A DNA stretch of 64,000 nucleotides from Pseudomonadota bacterium (lineage in GTDB: Bacteria > Pseudomonadota > Gammaproteobacteria > Xanthomonadales > Ahniellaceae), in NCBI GenBank assembly GCA_022843465.1, contig JALHNO010000002.1, positions 248,001-312,000 of the forward strand, read 5' to 3'. Under the pieces are notes generated by a model. That model worked only from the letters and a program-made list of their open reading frames with translations. It was not told where the DNA came from and ran no database searches. Positions 1 through 10,324 of this stretch are shown in pieces. How positions within the stretch are numbered: the first letter of the stretch is position 1; the number at the start of each line of letters is the position of its first letter. The translations under genes and the position numbers were made by a program.

Positions 1-3000
1 GCGCAATGAGCTGCCCGAACCCGAGAGCTTCGCTGAAGTCTTCAATCTCGTCGTCACCGATGAGGAACATCAGGATTCGCGTGGAGCGGAGTCCGTGCCG
101 GTCGACAACGTCGACCAGCCCCCAGCTGACTTGGCGGGAGTCGAGGCTTCCTTCGATTTCGATACCCAGGACGATCTGCAATCGGCGCCATCGTCGGCCA
201 GCGCGGATTCCAATGCCGCGGCGGCTGGTGACAGCCATGGTCTTGAGTTCCTCACCGACTCGCTCGACTTCGAAGAGTCGGTTGCGGTAACCGATGAAGA
301 TCTTGCGGCTCCGATGTTCGATATCGAGCTGGACGAGTCGGTTTCTGATGCTTCGATGGAACTGGAATCCAGCCCCGGTCAGTTGCCGGACGATGCCCTG
401 CTGTTCGAGGCCAATGACGACTGGACCGATGAGGCGGTGTTCTCCATCGAAGAGTCTGGCGCTACCGTCAGCGACGTCGTCGACGAATTGACACCTGCGG
501 CGAGCGCTGCCGAAACCCCCGCGGACAGCAGCGACACTGCCAGGTCGGATGAGGAGACCCTCGACCTGCTGTTCGGGCGGCGCGATCTGGAGGAGGCTGC
601 GACAGCCACTGGCGAGTCGCTTGCCGCGGCGCCGGCCGGCGGCCCGTTCGATGACACTGAAACGGATGCCATCCAGGTAACCGAACTCAGCGAGGCTGAT
701 CGCGCGCTGTTCCAGTCCGAGGATGAGGACGATCTGCGCTCGGGTGCCGAGACTGCGACGCCGACCGCTGCCGTACCGGTCGCTGCGACCGCAGTCGCCA
801 GCGGTTCGACGCAGGCACCCGAAGGCAGCTACCAGCAGATCGAGGACGATCCCAATCCCGATGGGTCGCTGGATCTGGCTGACATGGACGAAGATCTGCT
901 CGAAATATTCGTGCAGGAAGCAAACGATATTCTGGACGCGTCTGACACCATGATGGCGCGACTGCGTGAAGCCCCGGACGAGCGTGAAATCGTCATCGGC
1001 CTGCAGCGCGAGTTGCATACACTCAAGGGTGGCGCGCGCATGGCCGGGCTTTCGCCGATTGGCGACCTCGGTCACTCGATGGAATCGCTGCTGGAGATCG
1101 TCGCCGATGGTCGCCGCGAAATCGATCGGGTTGCCCTCGAATCGCTGGAGCGCGGCTTTGATCGCCTGCATGGACTGGTAGCCCGCGTATCCAAGCGCCA
1201 GGCTATCGGGATGCCCTCCAATGCCATCGCCCGCTTCGAGGCCCTGGCGGCGGGTGACGAGATTCCGTTTGTTGGTACGGCCAGCGACGACGCCGGCGCA
1301 ACCAGTGCTGCGACCGCGACACCCGTCGAATCAGCGCCGGCGGCTGCCGCCCCTGCTGAGGCACCGGTGGTCCCGCGCGTGATGAAGCCGACAGCGCGCG
1401 ATCTTGCTGCCGCGGAAGAGGGTGATGATTTTGCCCGTCCGCAGCAGGAAATGATCCGCGTGCGTTCGGACATGCTGGACAACCTCGTCAACTACGCTGG
1501 CGAGGTCTCGATCTACCGTTCGCGTCTCGAACAGCAGATGAGCACGTTTCGCTTCAATCTGCAGGAACTTGACCAGACCGTCCTGCGTCTGCGCGAACAG
1601 CTGCGCAAACTGGAAATCGAAACCGAAGCGCAGATCATCGCGCGCTATCAGCGCGAAGCGGAAGACGCGGAAGGCCAGTTCGATCCGCTGGAACTCGATC
1701 GCTTCTCGACCCTTCAGCAGCTGACGCGTGCGCTTGCCGAGTCTGCCTCCGATCTGGTCGCTCTGCAGGGCACGATGGATGATCTGACCCGACAGTCGGA
1801 AACCCTGCTGCTGCAACAGTCGCGGGTGAGTTCGGAACTGCAGGAAGGCCTGATGCGCACCCGCATGGTGCCGTTCGACTCGGTCGTGCCGCGCCTGCGC
1901 CGGCTGATGCGGCAGACTTCGGGTGAACTGGGCAAGCGTGCCCAGCTGCGCGTCGAGGGTGCCCAGGGTGAAATGGACCGTAACGTGCTTGATCGCATGA
2001 CGGCTCCGCTCGAACACATGTTGCGCAATGCCCTGGCCCACGGCCTGGAAACGCCGGGTGAGCGGCTGGCTGTCGGCAAGGCCGAAGAGGGCACCGTCAC
2101 CATCGGGATCTCGCGTGAAGCCACTGAAGTGGTGATCAAGGTCACCGACGACGGCAAGGGCATGGATCGCGACGCCATCCGTCGCAAGGCACTCGAACGC
2201 GGCCTGATGAAGCCCGATGTCCAGCTCTCCGATCGCGACCTGTTCGGGTTTGTCCTCGAAACCGGTTTCTCGACCGCCCAATCTGTCAGCAAGATCGCCG
2301 GTCGCGGCGTCGGCATGGACGTGGTCAACAGCGAAATCAAGCAGTTGGGCGGTTCGTTGACGATCGACTCCAAGCGGGGTACCGGAAGCGAGTTCATCGT
2401 CCGCCTGCCGTTCACGCTCGCAGTCACCCAGGCCATTCTGGTCCGGCTTGGCGAGCATCTGTTCGCGGTTCCGATGTCTTCGGTCCAGGGTGTCGCGCGT
2501 ATCAAGCGTGAGGATCTCGACGAGCGCCTCAAATCGCATGAGCCGGTATACAGCTACGGCGGCGACGACTATGCAATCTACGAGCTGAGCGAGTTGCTCG
2601 GCTACCAGCAGCACCGCGCAAACGATGACGAACAGCTGCCCCTGCTGATGACCAAGTCGGGTGATCAACGCGCTGCGGTCCGTGTCGATGCGGTGCTCGG
2701 CAGCCGCGAAGTCGTGGTCAAGTCGGTCGGACCGCAGATCAGCTCGGTCCCCGGCATCTTCGGCGCAACCATCATGGGTGATGGCTCGGTCGTGATGATT
2801 CTGGACATGTCGCCTCTGGTCCGTCGCAGCGCGGCGCTCAAGCGCACGGCCGATGCCAGCGTCGGCGAGCGCGAAGCCGCCGTCGTGCATGCCCCGGTCG
2901 AAGTGCGCCGGCAGCCGCTCATCATGGTGGTCGACGACTCCATCACCATGCGCAAGGTCACCAGTCGCGTGCTCGAGCGCAACGATATGGAAGTGGCCAC

Positions 3001-3292
3001 CGCGAAGGATGGCCTCGATGCCGTAGAGAAGCTTCAGGATCGGATTCCAGACCTGGTTCTGCTCGATATCGAGATGCCGCGAATGGATGGCTACGAATTG
3101 GCCACCTACATGCGCAACGATGCCCGTCTGAAAGCGGTTCCCATCATCATGATTACATCGCGTACCGGCGAGAAACATCGCCAGCGGGCATTTGAAATCG
3201 GTGTTGATCGCTACCTCGGCAAGCCCTACCAGGAGGCTGATCTGTTGCAGAATGTCGAGGAAATCCTGAGGTTGAGTCGTGCAATTCACTGA
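1..3292 (+). CDS. chpA: ChpA-type hybrid CheA histidine kinase, 5'-truncated by window edge
   Basis: C-terminal part of the large chemotaxis-type histidine kinase of the type IV pilus (Chp/Pil) system. The reading frame is open from base 2, so the true start lies outside the window. Visible in order: an acidic, Ala/Glu-rich linker (about 1-870); an Hpt domain with motif HTLKGG (phospho-acceptor His codon at 1016-1018); a CheA dimerisation region; a GHKL ATPase (N-box LRNALAHG, then DDGKGM and GRGVGMD, about 1980-2410); a CheW-like domain (about 2415-2840); and a receiver domain with VVDDS and phospho-acceptor Asp codon 3065-3067 (about 2920-3270). ChpA/PilL proteins normally carry several further Hpt domains upstream. 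It is followed with overlap by chpB and then chpC. Confidence 0.93.
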   Translation, partial: RNELPEPESFAEVFNLVVTDEEHQDSRGAESVPVDNVDQPPADLAGVEASFDFDTQDDLQSAPSSASADSNAAAAGDSHGLEFLTDSLDFEESVAVTDEDLAAPMFDIELDESVSDASMELESSPGQLPDDALLFEANDDWTDEAVFSIEESGATVSDVVDELTPAASAAETPADSSDTARSDEETLDLLFGRRDLEEAATATGESLAAAPAGGPFDDTETDAIQVTELSEADRALFQSEDEDDLRSGAETATPTAAVPVAATAVASGSTQAPEGSYQQIEDDPNPDGSLDLADMDEDLLEIFVQEANDILDASDTMMARLREAPDEREIVIGLQRELHTLKGGARMAGLSPIGDLGHSMESLLEIVADGRREIDRVALESLERGFDRLHGLVARVSKRQAIGMPSNAIARFEALAAGDEIPFVGTASDDAGATSAATATPVESAPAAAAPAEAPVVPRVMKPTARDLAAAEEGDDFARPQQEMIRVRSDMLDNLVNYAGEVSIYRSRLEQQMSTFRFNLQELDQTVLRLREQLRKLEIETEAQIIARYQREAEDAEGQFDPLELDRFSTLQQLTRALAESASDLVALQGTMDDLTRQSETLLLQQSRVSSELQEGLMRTRMVPFDSVVPRLRRLMRQTSGELGKRAQLRVEGAQGEMDRNVLDRMTAPLEHMLRNALAHGLETPGERLAVGKAEEGTVTIGISREATEVVIKVTDDGKGMDRDAIRRKALERGLMKPDVQLSDRDLFGFVLETGFSTAQSVSKIAGRGVGMDVVNSEIKQLGGSLTIDSKRGTGSEFIVRLPFTLAVTQAILVRLGEHLFAVPMSSVQGVARIKREDLDERLKSHEPVYSYGGDDYAIYELSELLGYQQHRANDDEQLPLLMTKSGDQRAAVRVDAVLGSREVVVKSVGPQISSVPGIFGATIMGDGSVVMILDMSPLVRRSAALKRTADASVGEREAAVVHAPVEVRRQPLIMVVDDSITMRKVTSRVLERNDMEVATAKDGLDAVEKLQDRIPDLVLLDIEMPRMDGYELATYMRNDARLKAVPIIMITSRTGEKHRQRAFEIGVDRYLGKPYQEADLLQNVEEILRLSRAIH

Positions 3293-5345
3293 TCAACCGG
3301 AGGTCTCGGTAGCACTGGTCTACCAATCCCAGGCGCTTCACCAGCACCTGCGATCGGCGTTGGACGAGTGTGGTGCGCGGGTAGTCTATGAAACGGCGAC
3401 TTCCGGATTTGATCGGGCGCTGCTGGAGCAGTCCGGCGCCAGCGTGGTACTGATCAATCTGGATCCGGCCATCGACGAGGAAATCGATCACATCGAAGAC
3501 CTGCTGGTCGATGATGCGCGCAAGGTGATCTTCAATGATGGCGAGGTCACCAGCAAACTCAGTGGCTGGGACCTTGCGCGCTGGGCGCGCCATCTGGCCT
3601 CCAAGGTGATGGGCGATACCCAGTTGCTGCCGGCGCGACCGGCGGGTGCGGAAGCGGTACCGGTCAGGGAGATGCCGCAGCACGGTCTGGATTCTTCGAT
3701 CAAGCCAGCGGCATTGCGGGCTCCGGTGGTCAGTAGCGAAGCGGAAGACCTCGCCAGTCGCGAAATCGGCGCGGCGCTGGACAGTTTCCGAGCCCTCGAG
3801 CCGATTGGGGCAGAAAAGCCGCGCAACGAGATCGAAGCGGCACTGATGGACTTCGGCTTCTTTGCAGGAAGCGAGACGCCAGAATCCGTCAATGCCTTGG
3901 CGGCGCGACCCACAGCCGGTGCGGGCGATACCGCGGGCGATCCTTCGCCGTCGCAGCCGCCCCCGACTTCGCTGGACGCACTGTTTGCCGGGTTTGATGG
4001 TGATCAGCCCGCGGGCGCCGCGGCGTCCAAGGCTGAGCCCACCGAAGATTTTTCAAAGGCGCAACCCGCACCGGCCGCCAGCGCGGCTGATGCGCTGTTT
4101 GCCGATTTCAGTTTTGACGAAACCATTTCGCTGGACACTTCTCCCGTTTCGGGTTCGGACGCCAGCGCCGCGGACTCGGCGTTTGCCGACATCAGCCTAG
4201 ATTTCGATGCGAGCCCGGCGTCCGTAGAGGGCGATTCGGCTGCCGTTGGGCTGGACGATTTCCTCGCGCAACACAGCTACAAGGAACCCGAAGTGACGGT
4301 GGAACTTCCGGTTCCGCCGCCCTCCTCAAAGTCCAAGCCGGCGATCAATGTCGACCAGCTGCTGTCGAGCCTGTCGCTGGAACTTTCGCCGATGGAGGAG
4401 CCCGAGCGTCCCGTTGCGGAGGCGCCGGCAGCGGCGGCCCCCAAGGCCTCCGAAAAGCCCAGTCTCTCCTCCGAATTTGACGACGTGCTGAGTTCGTTCT
4501 CCCTGCAACCGATGCAGGAGGACGAGCCCGAGGCAAAGCCAGCGCCGGTTGCGGCGGCACCGGCGGCCAAGGCGGCCGCACCGGTGGAATCCAATCCGTT
4601 CGGTGATCTCAATTTCGGGCTGGAGCCGATGGAGTCGGGTTCCGACGAGAGCGGATCCGAATCCAACCCGTTCGCGGCGCTGGACTTCGATGCCGACGCC
4701 ATTCCCACCGGTGGGCCCAATGTCTCGGCGCCGGCAGCGAGCCGGGACCACGGCACGGATGCTTCCGCCAACGGCAATTCCGCGTTGCAGCGCGTCTGGG
4801 TACTTGGCGCGTCGATTGGCGGGCCCGACGCTGTGCGCGAGTTTCTGTCCGGCATTCCGGAGAACTCGCGCAACCTGTTTCTGCTTGCCCAGCACATGGG
4901 CGCCGATTTCATCGACCTGATGGTGGGGCAGCTGGCCAAGGCGACCGCGCTGACGGTGCTGATGGCTACCGACGCCACCACCGCGCGTCATGGTCAGGTA
5001 CTGGTGGTGCCGCTTGCCGAGCGGCTGCTGCTGGAACCCAGTGGTGAAGTCAGCGTGGTGGCGCTCGATGAGCCTTCCCCCTACAGTCCCTCGATTGATC
5101 AGGTTCTGTTCGATGTGGCCGACCGCTTTGGCGCCCGTGCCGGCGCGATCATTTTCAGTGGCATGGCCCACGACGCCATCGAGGGTGCCAAGTATCTGGC
5201 TTCGAAGGGCGGCGTAGTCTGGGTACAGGACCCGGCTACCTGTGTGGTCAGTTCGATGATCGATGGGGCAGTCGAGGCGGGAATTGTCGGGTTCCAGGGC
5301 AGTCCCTCGATGCTTGCGCAGAAATTTGTTTCCGAGTTCCGCTAG
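3279..5345 (+). CDS. chpB: ChpB-like chemotaxis methylesterase with pseudo-receiver and long repeat linker
   Basis: Predicted protein-glutamate methylesterase that would reset the Chp receptor. It starts at a GTG overlapping chpA by 14 bases, with a GAGG ribosome site upstream. Residues about 500-688 form the CheB catalytic domain: Ser512 in GASIGG, His539 in QHM and Asp632 in MAHD match the Ser-His-Asp triad. The first ~110 residues resemble a receiver fold, but the N-terminal acidic pair is absent (LVYQS), so phosphorylation control is probably lost. Between them lie ~380 residues of acidic, Ala/Pro-rich linker with repeated short hydrophobic-acidic motifs. At 688 residues it is about twice the size of ordinary CheB. 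Confidence 0.85.
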   Translation: MQFTDQPEVSVALVYQSQALHQHLRSALDECGARVVYETATSGFDRALLEQSGASVVLINLDPAIDEEIDHIEDLLVDDARKVIFNDGEVTSKLSGWDLARWARHLASKVMGDTQLLPARPAGAEAVPVREMPQHGLDSSIKPAALRAPVVSSEAEDLASREIGAALDSFRALEPIGAEKPRNEIEAALMDFGFFAGSETPESVNALAARPTAGAGDTAGDPSPSQPPPTSLDALFAGFDGDQPAGAAASKAEPTEDFSKAQPAPAASAADALFADFSFDETISLDTSPVSGSDASAADSAFADISLDFDASPASVEGDSAAVGLDDFLAQHSYKEPEVTVELPVPPPSSKSKPAINVDQLLSSLSLELSPMEEPERPVAEAPAAAAPKASEKPSLSSEFDDVLSSFSLQPMQEDEPEAKPAPVAAAPAAKAAAPVESNPFGDLNFGLEPMESGSDESGSESNPFAALDFDADAIPTGGPNVSAPAASRDHGTDASANGNSALQRVWVLGASIGGPDAVREFLSGIPENSRNLFLLAQHMGADFIDLMVGQLAKATALTVLMATDATTARHGQVLVVPLAERLLLEPSGEVSVVALDEPSPYSPSIDQVLFDVADRFGARAGAIIFSGMAHDAIEGAKYLASKGGVVWVQDPATCVVSSMIDGAVEAGIVGFQGSPSMLAQKFVSEFR

Positions 5346-5388
5346 CGGTAGATGGCACCCGGGTGCCGGCAACGTAAGGTGATTAGCC

Positions 5389-5859
5389 ATGTCCATGCCC
5401 AATGAAATCCGCGCCCTGATGATCACCGTTACCAATGGCCGGGTGCTGTTGCCCAATGCCGCGGTAACCGAGATCCTCTCGTTTTCGACGCCTGACGCGG
5501 TTGAAGATGCTCCGGCCTGGTTGCTCGGCCGCATGCGCTGGCGCGGCTGGCGCGTGCCTCTGGTGTCGTTCTCGCGACTGGCCGGGCTCGCCTCCAAGGA
5601 GGCCGAGCGCAATGCCAAGGTCACCGTGGTCAAGGCGATGGGTGGCAATCCACGCATGCCCTACCTCGCGATCATGGCGCAGGGCTTTCCACGCCTGACC
5701 AATATCTCGCAGGACGCCTTGATCGTTACCGGCGAAGAGGAATTCAAGTCGCCAGGTGTCATGCACACTGTAATCCTGCGTGACGACAGCGCCATCGTGC
5801 CCGATCTGTTCCAGATCGAGGCTCTGATCAACGATGCGCTGAATCTCGCCCCGGCCTGA
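5389..5859 (+). CDS. chpC: CheW-like adaptor, ChpC type
   Basis: A 156-residue single CheW-like domain protein. The order chpA-chpB-chpC matches the Pseudomonas aeruginosa Chp cluster, where ChpC is an alternative CheW adaptor linking a receptor to the ChpA kinase. Start ATG at 5389 follows AAGGTG at suitable spacing. The fold is recognised from the alternating hydrophobic strands around LLPNAAVTEIL and WRGWRVPLVSF. No catalytic residues are expected. The name rests on context as much as on sequence; a general CheW/PilI-like adaptor is the alternative. Confidence 0.8.
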   Translation: MSMPNEIRALMITVTNGRVLLPNAAVTEILSFSTPDAVEDAPAWLLGRMRWRGWRVPLVSFSRLAGLASKEAERNAKVTVVKAMGGNPRMPYLAIMAQGFPRLTNISQDALIVTGEEEFKSPGVMHTVILRDDSAIVPDLFQIEALINDALNLAPA

Positions 5860-5956
5860 CGCCACCGCTGATTCGCCAGGCGGGCGTTCCAGGCGGGCGC
5901 GTCAGGCCAGCGCAAGTCCGACGCACTCCAGGCCGCCGAACCCAGCAAGAGCCAGC

Positions 5957-7102
5957 ATGCGCATAGACACCAAGTTGCCCAAGGTCGGTACCACCATCTT
6001 TACCGTGATGAGCCAGCTGGCCGCAGAACACAAGGCGGTCAATCTGGGGCAGGGGTTTCCTGATTTTGACGGCCCCGAGCGCATGCGCGCTGCGCTGGCG
6101 CGCGCCGCCAACGAGGGCAAGAACCAGTATTCGGCGATGGCCGGGATTCCGAAGTTGCGTGAGCAGATCGCGCTGAAGACGGAACGGCTCTACGCCCACA
6201 AGGTCAATCCCGACACCGAAGTGACGGTGACCAGTGGTGCCACCGAGGCACTGTTCTGCGCGATCGCCCTGCTGGTACGACCGGGTGACGAGGTGGTGGT
6301 GCTGGATCCCTGCTACGACTGCTATGAGCCAGCCATAGAACTCAATGGCGGCCGCGCCGTGCATGTGCCGCTGACCTTGCCGGATTTCTCGATTGACTGG
6401 GCGCGCGTCAACGAAGCCTGTACCTCGCGCACGCGCGCCATCATCGTCAACTCGCCACACAATCCCAGCGGTTCAGTATTCAGCCCCGCTGATCTCGACG
6501 CATTGGCCGAGATCGCCCGGCGCCACGATATCGCCGTGATTTCGGATGAAGTGTACGAACACATCATCTTCGACGGCCGCCGTCACCAGAGCGTGTTGCT
6601 GCATCCGGAACTGGCCGAGCGCAGTTTCGTCATTTCTTCGTTCGGCAAGACCTACCATTGCACCGGCTGGAAGGTCGGTTACTGCATCGCGCCGCCAGCA
6701 CTCAGCAACGAATTCCGCAAGGTGCATCAGTACGTCACCTTCTGCACCTTCCAGCCCGTGCAATGGGCGCTGGCCGAGATACTCGAATCCGATCCGCAGC
6801 ATTACCTGGATTTGCCAGCGTTCTACCAGGACAAGCGCGACCGCTTCGCTGCCTTGATGGCGCAGTCGCGATTCGACCTGCTCCCGGTCGCCGGGGCCTA
6901 TTTCCAGATTGTCGATTACGCGCGCATCAGCGATCGCGATGACCTCAGCTTCTGCGAATGGCTGACCCGCGAGCACGGTGTCGCGGCAATTCCGGTGTCG
7001 GCCTTCTACGAAACTCCACCCGAGATGCGGCTGATCCGGTTCTGTTTTGCCAAGACCGATCCGACACTGGTGCTGGCGGCAGAAAAACTGGCACGGGTCT
7101 GA
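5957..7102 (+). CDS. ybdL: Methionine/glutamine-dependent aminotransferase (class I PLP)
   Basis: Fold-type I PLP aminotransferase of 381 residues resembling E. coli YbdL and glutamine transaminase K/kynurenine aminotransferase. Visible: NLGQGFPDF near the N-terminus, TSGATEAL, NSPHNPSG and the PLP Schiff-base Lys231 in SSFGKT. The family transfers the amino group of glutamine or methionine to 2-oxo acids, including 4-methylthio-2-oxobutyrate in methionine salvage. The next gene encodes an omega-amidase-like nitrilase, the expected partner that hydrolyses the 2-oxoglutaramate product. The ribosome site is weak. Preferred substrate cannot be fixed from sequence. Confidence 0.85.
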   Translation: MRIDTKLPKVGTTIFTVMSQLAAEHKAVNLGQGFPDFDGPERMRAALARAANEGKNQYSAMAGIPKLREQIALKTERLYAHKVNPDTEVTVTSGATEALFCAIALLVRPGDEVVVLDPCYDCYEPAIELNGGRAVHVPLTLPDFSIDWARVNEACTSRTRAIIVNSPHNPSGSVFSPADLDALAEIARRHDIAVISDEVYEHIIFDGRRHQSVLLHPELAERSFVISSFGKTYHCTGWKVGYCIAPPALSNEFRKVHQYVTFCTFQPVQWALAEILESDPQHYLDLPAFYQDKRDRFAALMAQSRFDLLPVAGAYFQIVDYARISDRDDLSFCEWLTREHGVAAIPVSAFYETPPEMRLIRFCFAKTDPTLVLAAEKLARV

Positions 7103-7186
7103 TCGGGGTCGGGTGCGCAGCGCCTGCGCTGGAGTCGTGGCTGGCCTTGGTGGATACTTCGGCTTCCTGCCACCGTCGAATTCAAC

Positions 7187-7987
7187 ATGACTGATCTGCG
7201 TGTTTCCCTGGTCCAGTCCGCCACGCTGTGGCATGACTCGCCCGGCAATCGCAACATGCTTTCGGTGCTCTGCCAGCCGCTGAAAGGCCAGACCGATCTG
7301 GTGGTGTTGCCCGAAACCTTCACCAGCGGATTCACCAACGAGACCCTGGTCAATGCCGAGAGCATGGACGGACCGACCCTGGTCTGGATGCGCGGGCTCG
7401 CCAACCGCCTGCAGGCGGTGGTCACTGGCAGTGTCGTCATGCGTGAGCGTGACAAGTTCTTCAACCGCCTGCTCTGGGTTCGCCCCGACGGCACGATGGA
7501 GCATTACGACAAGCGCCATCTGTTCCGGATGGCACGTGAGCACCAGCGCTACGCTGGCGGCGAGCGCCGACTGATCGTTGAACTCAAGGGATGGCGGGTG
7601 TGCCCCATGGTCTGCTACGACCTGCGTTTTCCGGTCTGGATACGCAACCGGTTCAATCACGCCGCTGCCGATCGCTTCGATTACGATCTGCTGCTGTTCG
7701 TCGCCAATTGGCCGTCGCCGCGGCGCCAGCCCTGGCGCACGTTGTTGCGCGCGCGCGCCATCGAGAATCTTTGCTATGTCGCCGGCGTGAATCGCGTGGG
7801 TACCGATGGCAACGAAATCCACTACGCCGGTGATTCTGCCCTGATCGACCAGGTCGGCGAGACCATCATCGAACTTGGCGCGCAGGTCCAGGTGGCGACT
7901 GCCACCCTTTCGGCGGATGCGCTGTTCGCACACCGTGAGCGCTTTCCCGCGTGGATGGACGCCGACCAGTTCGAGCTGAGACCCTGA
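7187..7987 (+). CDS. Nitrilase-superfamily omega-amidase (YafV-like)
   Basis: C-N hydrolase of 266 residues. The Glu-Lys-Cys triad is present: Glu43 in LPETF, Lys109 in YDKRHLF and Cys143 in VCYDLRFP. The DKRHLF and CYDLRFPVW signatures match YafV/NIT2-type omega-amidases, which convert 2-oxoglutaramate to 2-oxoglutarate and ammonia. It lies 84 bases behind the glutamine/methionine-type aminotransferase, consistent with a two-step glutamine transaminase-omega-amidase pathway. Its stop codon directly abuts the stop of the convergent hydrolase gene. A general carbon-nitrogen hydrolase is the more cautious label. Confidence 0.82.
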   Translation: MTDLRVSLVQSATLWHDSPGNRNMLSVLCQPLKGQTDLVVLPETFTSGFTNETLVNAESMDGPTLVWMRGLANRLQAVVTGSVVMRERDKFFNRLLWVRPDGTMEHYDKRHLFRMAREHQRYAGGERRLIVELKGWRVCPMVCYDLRFPVWIRNRFNHAAADRFDYDLLLFVANWPSPRRQPWRTLLRARAIENLCYVAGVNRVGTDGNEIHYAGDSALIDQVGETIIELGAQVQVATATLSADALFAHRERFPAWMDADQFELRP

Positions 7988-8908
7988 TCAGCCGCCGGAG
8001 TCCACGCGCCGGAAGAATTCCAGAGCGGCAGCGGCCACCGCAGCGGGCGCTTCCCATTGCGGATAGTGGCCGACCGACTCAAGTTCAATCACATCGGCAT
8101 GGGTCACCAGCGCGCGATAGCGTTTCACCATATGGGCGCCGGAGATCGGGTCCTCGAGTCCGTTGATGAAACGAATCGGTACCGCGCTCTGGGTCAGGGC
8201 GGCAACCCAGCGGGCACGCTGCTGACGTCGCTCCGGTATGTAGCGCAGTAACCGTGGCGCCAGCAGCTGGCCATCGTTCTCGGCGATCAAGGCCCAGAAC
8301 TCGTCGAGTTCCGCGCTGTCCGGGCGCTGCGATCTGCCAAACACCGCAGAAAATGCGCGGCCAAACGCGGCGCGATCCAGACGCCGTGCCAGCCACGGAC
8401 CGAGTGGCGTCAGCAGCAGTTTCTGGATCAGTCGCGGCCGGTGTGCCTCCGGGAACAGGCCGCCATTGAGCAGGCAGGCCGATAGCAGGCCGCCTGCGGC
8501 GGTCGCCGGCCGGGCCTGGCGGCGCGCCAGCAGTTCCTGGGCGACGCTGTCGCCATAGTCATGCGCCAGCAGGTGCCAGTGATCGATTTGTTCGCAGCTG
8601 ACCAAGGCTTCGACCAGGTCGGCCTGTTCAAGAATCGAATAGGCATGCGCGGCGGGCTTGTCGGAGAACCCAAACCCCAGCAGATCCAGTGCCAGCAGGC
8701 GGTGCGAACCTGCCAGTTGCGCCCAGATGGGCAGCCAGTCAAATGAAGCGGTCGGGAAGCCGTGCAGCAGCACCAGCACCGATAGCCGGGAATCGCTCCA
8801 GTTGCGACTGCGCTGCACGAACAGCTGATGGCCGGCGACCGTGCGGAGCGTGCCGGTGGACCGCCACTGACGCAGTCGTTCGCTCGGAAGTTGATCGGGT
8901 GGGCCCAT
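7988..8908 (-). CDS. Alpha/beta hydrolase with Asp nucleophile (MEST/epoxide-hydrolase-like)
   Basis: Alpha/beta-hydrolase of about 306 residues. The nucleophile elbow reads AHDYGD, so the usual Ser is an Asp (about residue 117), as in haloalkane dehalogenases, epoxide hydrolases and the MEST family. HGFP supplies the oxyanion region; the likely acid is Asp near 253 (GLEDPIS) and the catalytic His near 281 (VGHYP). ATG 8908 is chosen; a GTG six bases upstream would add two residues. The gene is convergent with the omega-amidase gene, and its promoter region is shared divergently with eno. Substrate unknown. Confidence 0.72.
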   Translation of the reverse strand: MGPPDQLPSERLRQWRSTGTLRTVAGHQLFVQRSRNWSDSRLSVLVLLHGFPTASFDWLPIWAQLAGSHRLLALDLLGFGFSDKPAAHAYSILEQADLVEALVSCEQIDHWHLLAHDYGDSVAQELLARRQARPATAAGGLLSACLLNGGLFPEAHRPRLIQKLLLTPLGPWLARRLDRAAFGRAFSAVFGRSQRPDSAELDEFWALIAENDGQLLAPRLLRYIPERRQQRARWVAALTQSAVPIRFINGLEDPISGAHMVKRYRALVTHADVIELESVGHYPQWEAPAAVAAAALEFFRRVDSGG

Positions 8909-8949
8909 GTTCACCAGCGCAAGTTAGCAGCACTGCCCGGCTTTTGGCT

Positions 8950-8977
8950 TTGCCGCTCTCTGCCGGGTTGCTACGCT
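8950..8977 (+). promoter_or_regulatory. Candidate sigma-70 promoter of eno
   Basis: TTGCCG and TACGCT are separated by 16 bases, with the expected start point about 25 bases before the eno ATG. The match is moderate and is supported mainly by position. Confidence 0.35.
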
Positions 8978-8979
8978 AG

Positions 8980-10305
<1,326 letters not shown>

Positions 10306-10324
10306 GGCGGAGTGAGCAGACACC

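Noticed and set aside
1331-3289. Long open frame antisense to chpA
   Set aside because: High-GC shadow of the CheA domains; no ribosome site, no recognisable motif, and the opposite strand has clear kinase motifs.
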